Below, in pieces: positions 62,233 to 64,000 of a stretch of 64,000 bases of DNA. The DNA is from Pseudomonas taiwanensis (lineage in GTDB: Bacteria; Pseudomonadota; Gammaproteobacteria; Pseudomonadales; Pseudomonadaceae): positions 1 through 64,000 of the forward strand of contig NZ_QJRF01000075.1 in assembly GCF_013393345.1 (NCBI RefSeq). The letters are read 5' to 3'. Each line of letters begins with the position of its first letter. Within the stretch, counting starts at the first letter, position 1. Under the pieces are notes generated by a model. That model was not told the origin of the DNA and did no database searches. It saw only the letters and a list, made by a program, of their open reading frames with translations. The translations under genes were made by a program, and so were the position numbers.

Positions 62233-63648
62233 ATGAGTGACATGCAACACTCAGGCGAGCTGAAACGCGGCCTGAAGAATCGCCACATCCAGTTGATCGC
62301 CCTCGGCGGCGCCATCGGCACCGGTCTCTTCCTCGGTTCCGCCGGCGTGCTCAAGTCCGCCGGTCCTTCGATGATCCTTGGCTACGCCATCTGCGGATTC
62401 ATCGCTTTCCTGATCATGCGCCAGCTCGGCGAGATGATCGTCGAAGAGCCGGTCGCCGGCTCCTTCAGCCATTTCGCCCACAAGTACTGGGGTGGTTTCG
62501 CCGGCTTCCTTTCCGGCTGGAACTGCTGGGTGCTCTACATCCTGGTAGGCATGAGCGAGCTCACCGCCGTGGGCAAGTACATCCACTACTGGTGGCCGGA
62601 AGTGCCCACTTGGGCCACCGCCGCGGTGTTCTTCCTCGTGGTCAACGCCATCAACCTGACCAACGTGAAGCTGTTCGGCGAAGCCGAATTCTGGTTCGCC
62701 ATGATCAAGGTGGTCGCCATCGTCGGCATGATCGTCCTCGGTTGCTGGATGCTGTTCAGCGGTAGCGGCGGCGAGCAGGCGGCCGTGAGCAACCTCTGGG
62801 AGCACGGCGGCTTCTTCCCCAACGGTGTCAGCGGGCTGGTGATGGCCATGGCCTTCATCATGTTCTCCTTCGGTGGCCTGGAAATGCTCGGCTTCACCGC
62901 TGCCGAGGCCGACAAGCCGAAGCAGGTGATCCCGAAAGCGATCAACCAGGTGATCTACCGCATCCTGATCTTCTATGTCGGTGCCCTGGTGGTGCTGCTC
63001 TCCCTGAGCCCCTGGGATGCACTGCTGGCCTCCATCAACAGTGCTGGCGATGCCTACAGCGGCAGCCCGTTCGTGAAGATCTTCGCGCTGATCGGCAGTG
63101 ACACTGCTGCTCACCTGCTGAACTTCGTGGTGCTCACCGCCGCGCTGTCGGTCTACAACAGCGGCACCTACTGCAACGGCCGCATGCTGCTGGGCCTGGC
63201 GGAGCAGGGCGATGCCCCGCGTTCCCTGGCCAAGGTGGACAAGCGCGGTGTACCGGTGCGTGCCTTGGTGGTATCCGCCGCCGTGACCTTCCTCGCCGTG
63301 GTGGTCAACTACGTGATCCCGCACAACGCGCTGGAGCTGCTGATGTCCCTGGTGGTGGCGGCCTTGGTGATCAACTGGGCGATGATCAGCTACTCGCACC
63401 TGAAGTTCCGCCAGCGCATGGACAAGGACGGCGTCCGCACCGGCTTCCGTTCCCTCTGGTTCCCCATGAGCAACTACCTGTGCCTGGCCTTCGTGGTGTT
63501 CATCCTCGGCATCATGCTGATGATTCCGGGTATCCAGGTGTCGGTGTACGCCATCCCGGTGTGGCTGCTGGTGATGTGGGGCTGCTACCGCCTGAAGCTG
63601 AGCGGCAAGGCCCAGACCGGCAAGGTTGCGGGTTACGAAGCGGGCTGA
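62233..63648 (+). CDS. aroP: Aromatic amino acid permease
   Basis: The 471-residue protein has 12 spans of the APC family and matches E. coli AroP closely (GLKNRHIQLIALGGAIGTGLF, EEPVAGSFSHFA, FSFGGLEMLGFTAAEAD, TAALSVYNSGTYCNGRML). It imports Tyr, Phe and Trp with protons. AAAGGTG precedes ATG 62233. With maiA just upstream, uptake and breakdown of tyrosine are linked. Confidence 0.9.
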   Translation: MSDMQHSGELKRGLKNRHIQLIALGGAIGTGLFLGSAGVLKSAGPSMILGYAICGFIAFLIMRQLGEMIVEEPVAGSFSHFAHKYWGGFAGFLSGWNCWVLYILVGMSELTAVGKYIHYWWPEVPTWATAAVFFLVVNAINLTNVKLFGEAEFWFAMIKVVAIVGMIVLGCWMLFSGSGGEQAAVSNLWEHGGFFPNGVSGLVMAMAFIMFSFGGLEMLGFTAAEADKPKQVIPKAINQVIYRILIFYVGALVVLLSLSPWDALLASINSAGDAYSGSPFVKIFALIGSDTAAHLLNFVVLTAALSVYNSGTYCNGRMLLGLAEQGDAPRSLAKVDKRGVPVRALVVSAAVTFLAVVVNYVIPHNALELLMSLVVAALVINWAMISYSHLKFRQRMDKDGVRTGFRSLWFPMSNYLCLAFVVFILGIMLMIPGIQVSVYAIPVWLLVMWGCYRLKLSGKAQTGKVAGYEAG

Positions 63649-63671
63649 TAATCCGCTGTACCAATAAGAAT

Positions 63672-63700
63672 CCCCGGCCTTGCGCCGGGGTTCTGCTTTG
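63672..63700 (+). terminator. Terminator after aroP
   Basis: CCCCGGC (63672-63678) and GCCGGGG (63684-63690) form a GC stem followed by TTCTGCTTTG. It is reasonable, though the T-run is broken. Confidence 0.7.
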
Positions 63701-63804
63701 TAGGTTGGGTAGAGGAACGAAACCCAACAGGCGGGGTTTCAGGCCCTTGCTTAGCCTGTCGTACCGCTAATCGTTGGGCATCGCTTCGCTCAGCCGCAAC
63801 CTAC
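63700..63804. repeat. Single unit of the GTAGGTTG...CAACCTAC repeat
   Basis: GTAGGTTGGGTAGAGGAACG and AACGAAACCCAAC at the left, GTTGGGCATCGCTTCGCTC and GCAACCTAC at the right. It is a solo unit related to the 7465-7886 array, without the GAATGAATTCGC block. Confidence 0.8.
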
Positions 63805-63818
63805 GGGTCTTGCGTCAA

Positions 63819-64000
63819 TCAGATCTGAAATCGCGCCACCGACGATTGCATCGCACTGGCCACCGCATCCAGGCGTTCGGCGGCGTGGGCGAGATCCTGC
63901 ATGGCGCGACTGTTGCTCCGCGACATCTGGGCGATCAGCTCGACGCGCTGGGCCACTTCGCTGCTGGCCTTGGACTGCTCGCCGATGGTGTAGGAAATCT
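63819..64000 (-). CDS. Methyl-accepting chemotaxis protein, C-terminal end (start outside window)
   Basis: The frame runs from the window edge to TGA at 63821-63819. It gives about 60 residues reading ISYTIGEQSKASSEVAQRVE, then LIAQMSRSNSRAMQDLAHAA, then ERLDAVASAMQSSVARFQI. This is the C-terminal half of the MCP signalling coiled coil after the hairpin tip. It lacks a CheR-docking pentapeptide at its end. The ligand domain is outside the window. Confidence 0.88.
   Translation of the reverse strand, partial: ISYTIGEQSKASSEVAQRVELIAQMSRSNSRAMQDLAHAAERLDAVASAMQSSVARFQI

Noticed and set aside
1-64000. tRNA genes, insertion sequences, prophage or restriction/defence islands
   Set aside because: I found no tRNA-like cloverleaf, transposase, integrase, phage structural gene or restriction-modification gene; base composition is uniform apart from 32.8-33.3 kb and 54.1-54.4 kb.

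Overview
The window is about 64 kb of high-GC gammaproteobacterial chromosome, almost certainly a Pseudomonas of the P. aeruginosa / P. resinovorans-like side of the genus. The evidence is an OprD-type porin, minCDE, the yjcH-actP acetate pair, the NAGGN osmolyte trio, polyphosphate:AMP phosphotransferase, a BolA/TrhO/DsbA-like/ABC cluster, and dispersed REP elements that start GTAGGAGCGAGC. From memory the gene order recalls P. aeruginosa PA3234-PA3255, PA3454-PA3463 and PA0854-PA0866; I could not check this. I see no tRNA, rRNA, insertion sequence, prophage or CRISPR.

Layout. 1-624 is the 3' end of an OprD-family porin, followed by an array of ~142-bp repeats. 1265-7459 is a UTRA-regulated import operon: binding protein, NPP-like phosphodiesterase, two permeases, ATPase and HAD phosphatase, with the regulator divergent. 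A second ~142-bp array follows, then gmhA, apeB, a methyltransferase, rluA and minCDE. Divergent from minC are lpxL and a patatin-like lipase. 15.6-26.4 kb holds an MlaA-like protein overlapping an alpha/beta hydrolase, a membrane GH17 protein, yjcH-actP, and several small membrane proteins and transporters. 26.5-32.5 kb holds a large HD-GYP protein, a lipoprotein of the phospholipase D family, a secreted alpha/beta hydrolase and a small unknown protein. 32.5-33.3 kb has no coding gene but carries strong inverted repeats and a candidate small RNA. A five-heme cytochrome follows. 35-43 kb holds a 7TMR-DISM hybrid sensor kinase and the three-gene NAGGN operon. 43-50 kb holds tauE-like and mnmC, then pap, a thiolase and a DMT transporter, and then a third repeat array of ~120-bp units. 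51-59 kb holds a quinone-reductase-like gene with fumC, DUF2804, DUF2059, bolA and the trhO/DsbA-like/ABC chain. 59-64 kb holds a PhcB-like methyltransferase, a solo LuxR regulator, maiA, aroP and the C-terminus of a chemotaxis receptor.

How genes work together. Most are household functions (division-site placement, lipid A acylation, acetate uptake, tRNA modification, tyrosine uptake and breakdown, polyphosphate use). The best candidates for poorly described biology are: the 1.3-7.5 kb operon, which looks like import of a phosphate diester or phosphonate followed by two cytoplasmic hydrolyses, with two matching operator-like palindromes; the MlaA-like protein without a lipobox, translationally coupled to a secreted hydrolase; the LuxR plus degenerate methyltransferase pair; the orphan pentaheme cytochrome beside a candidate small RNA; and the repeat arrays, which share a ~142-bp period at two loci and in two places elsewhere supply a gene's stop codon.
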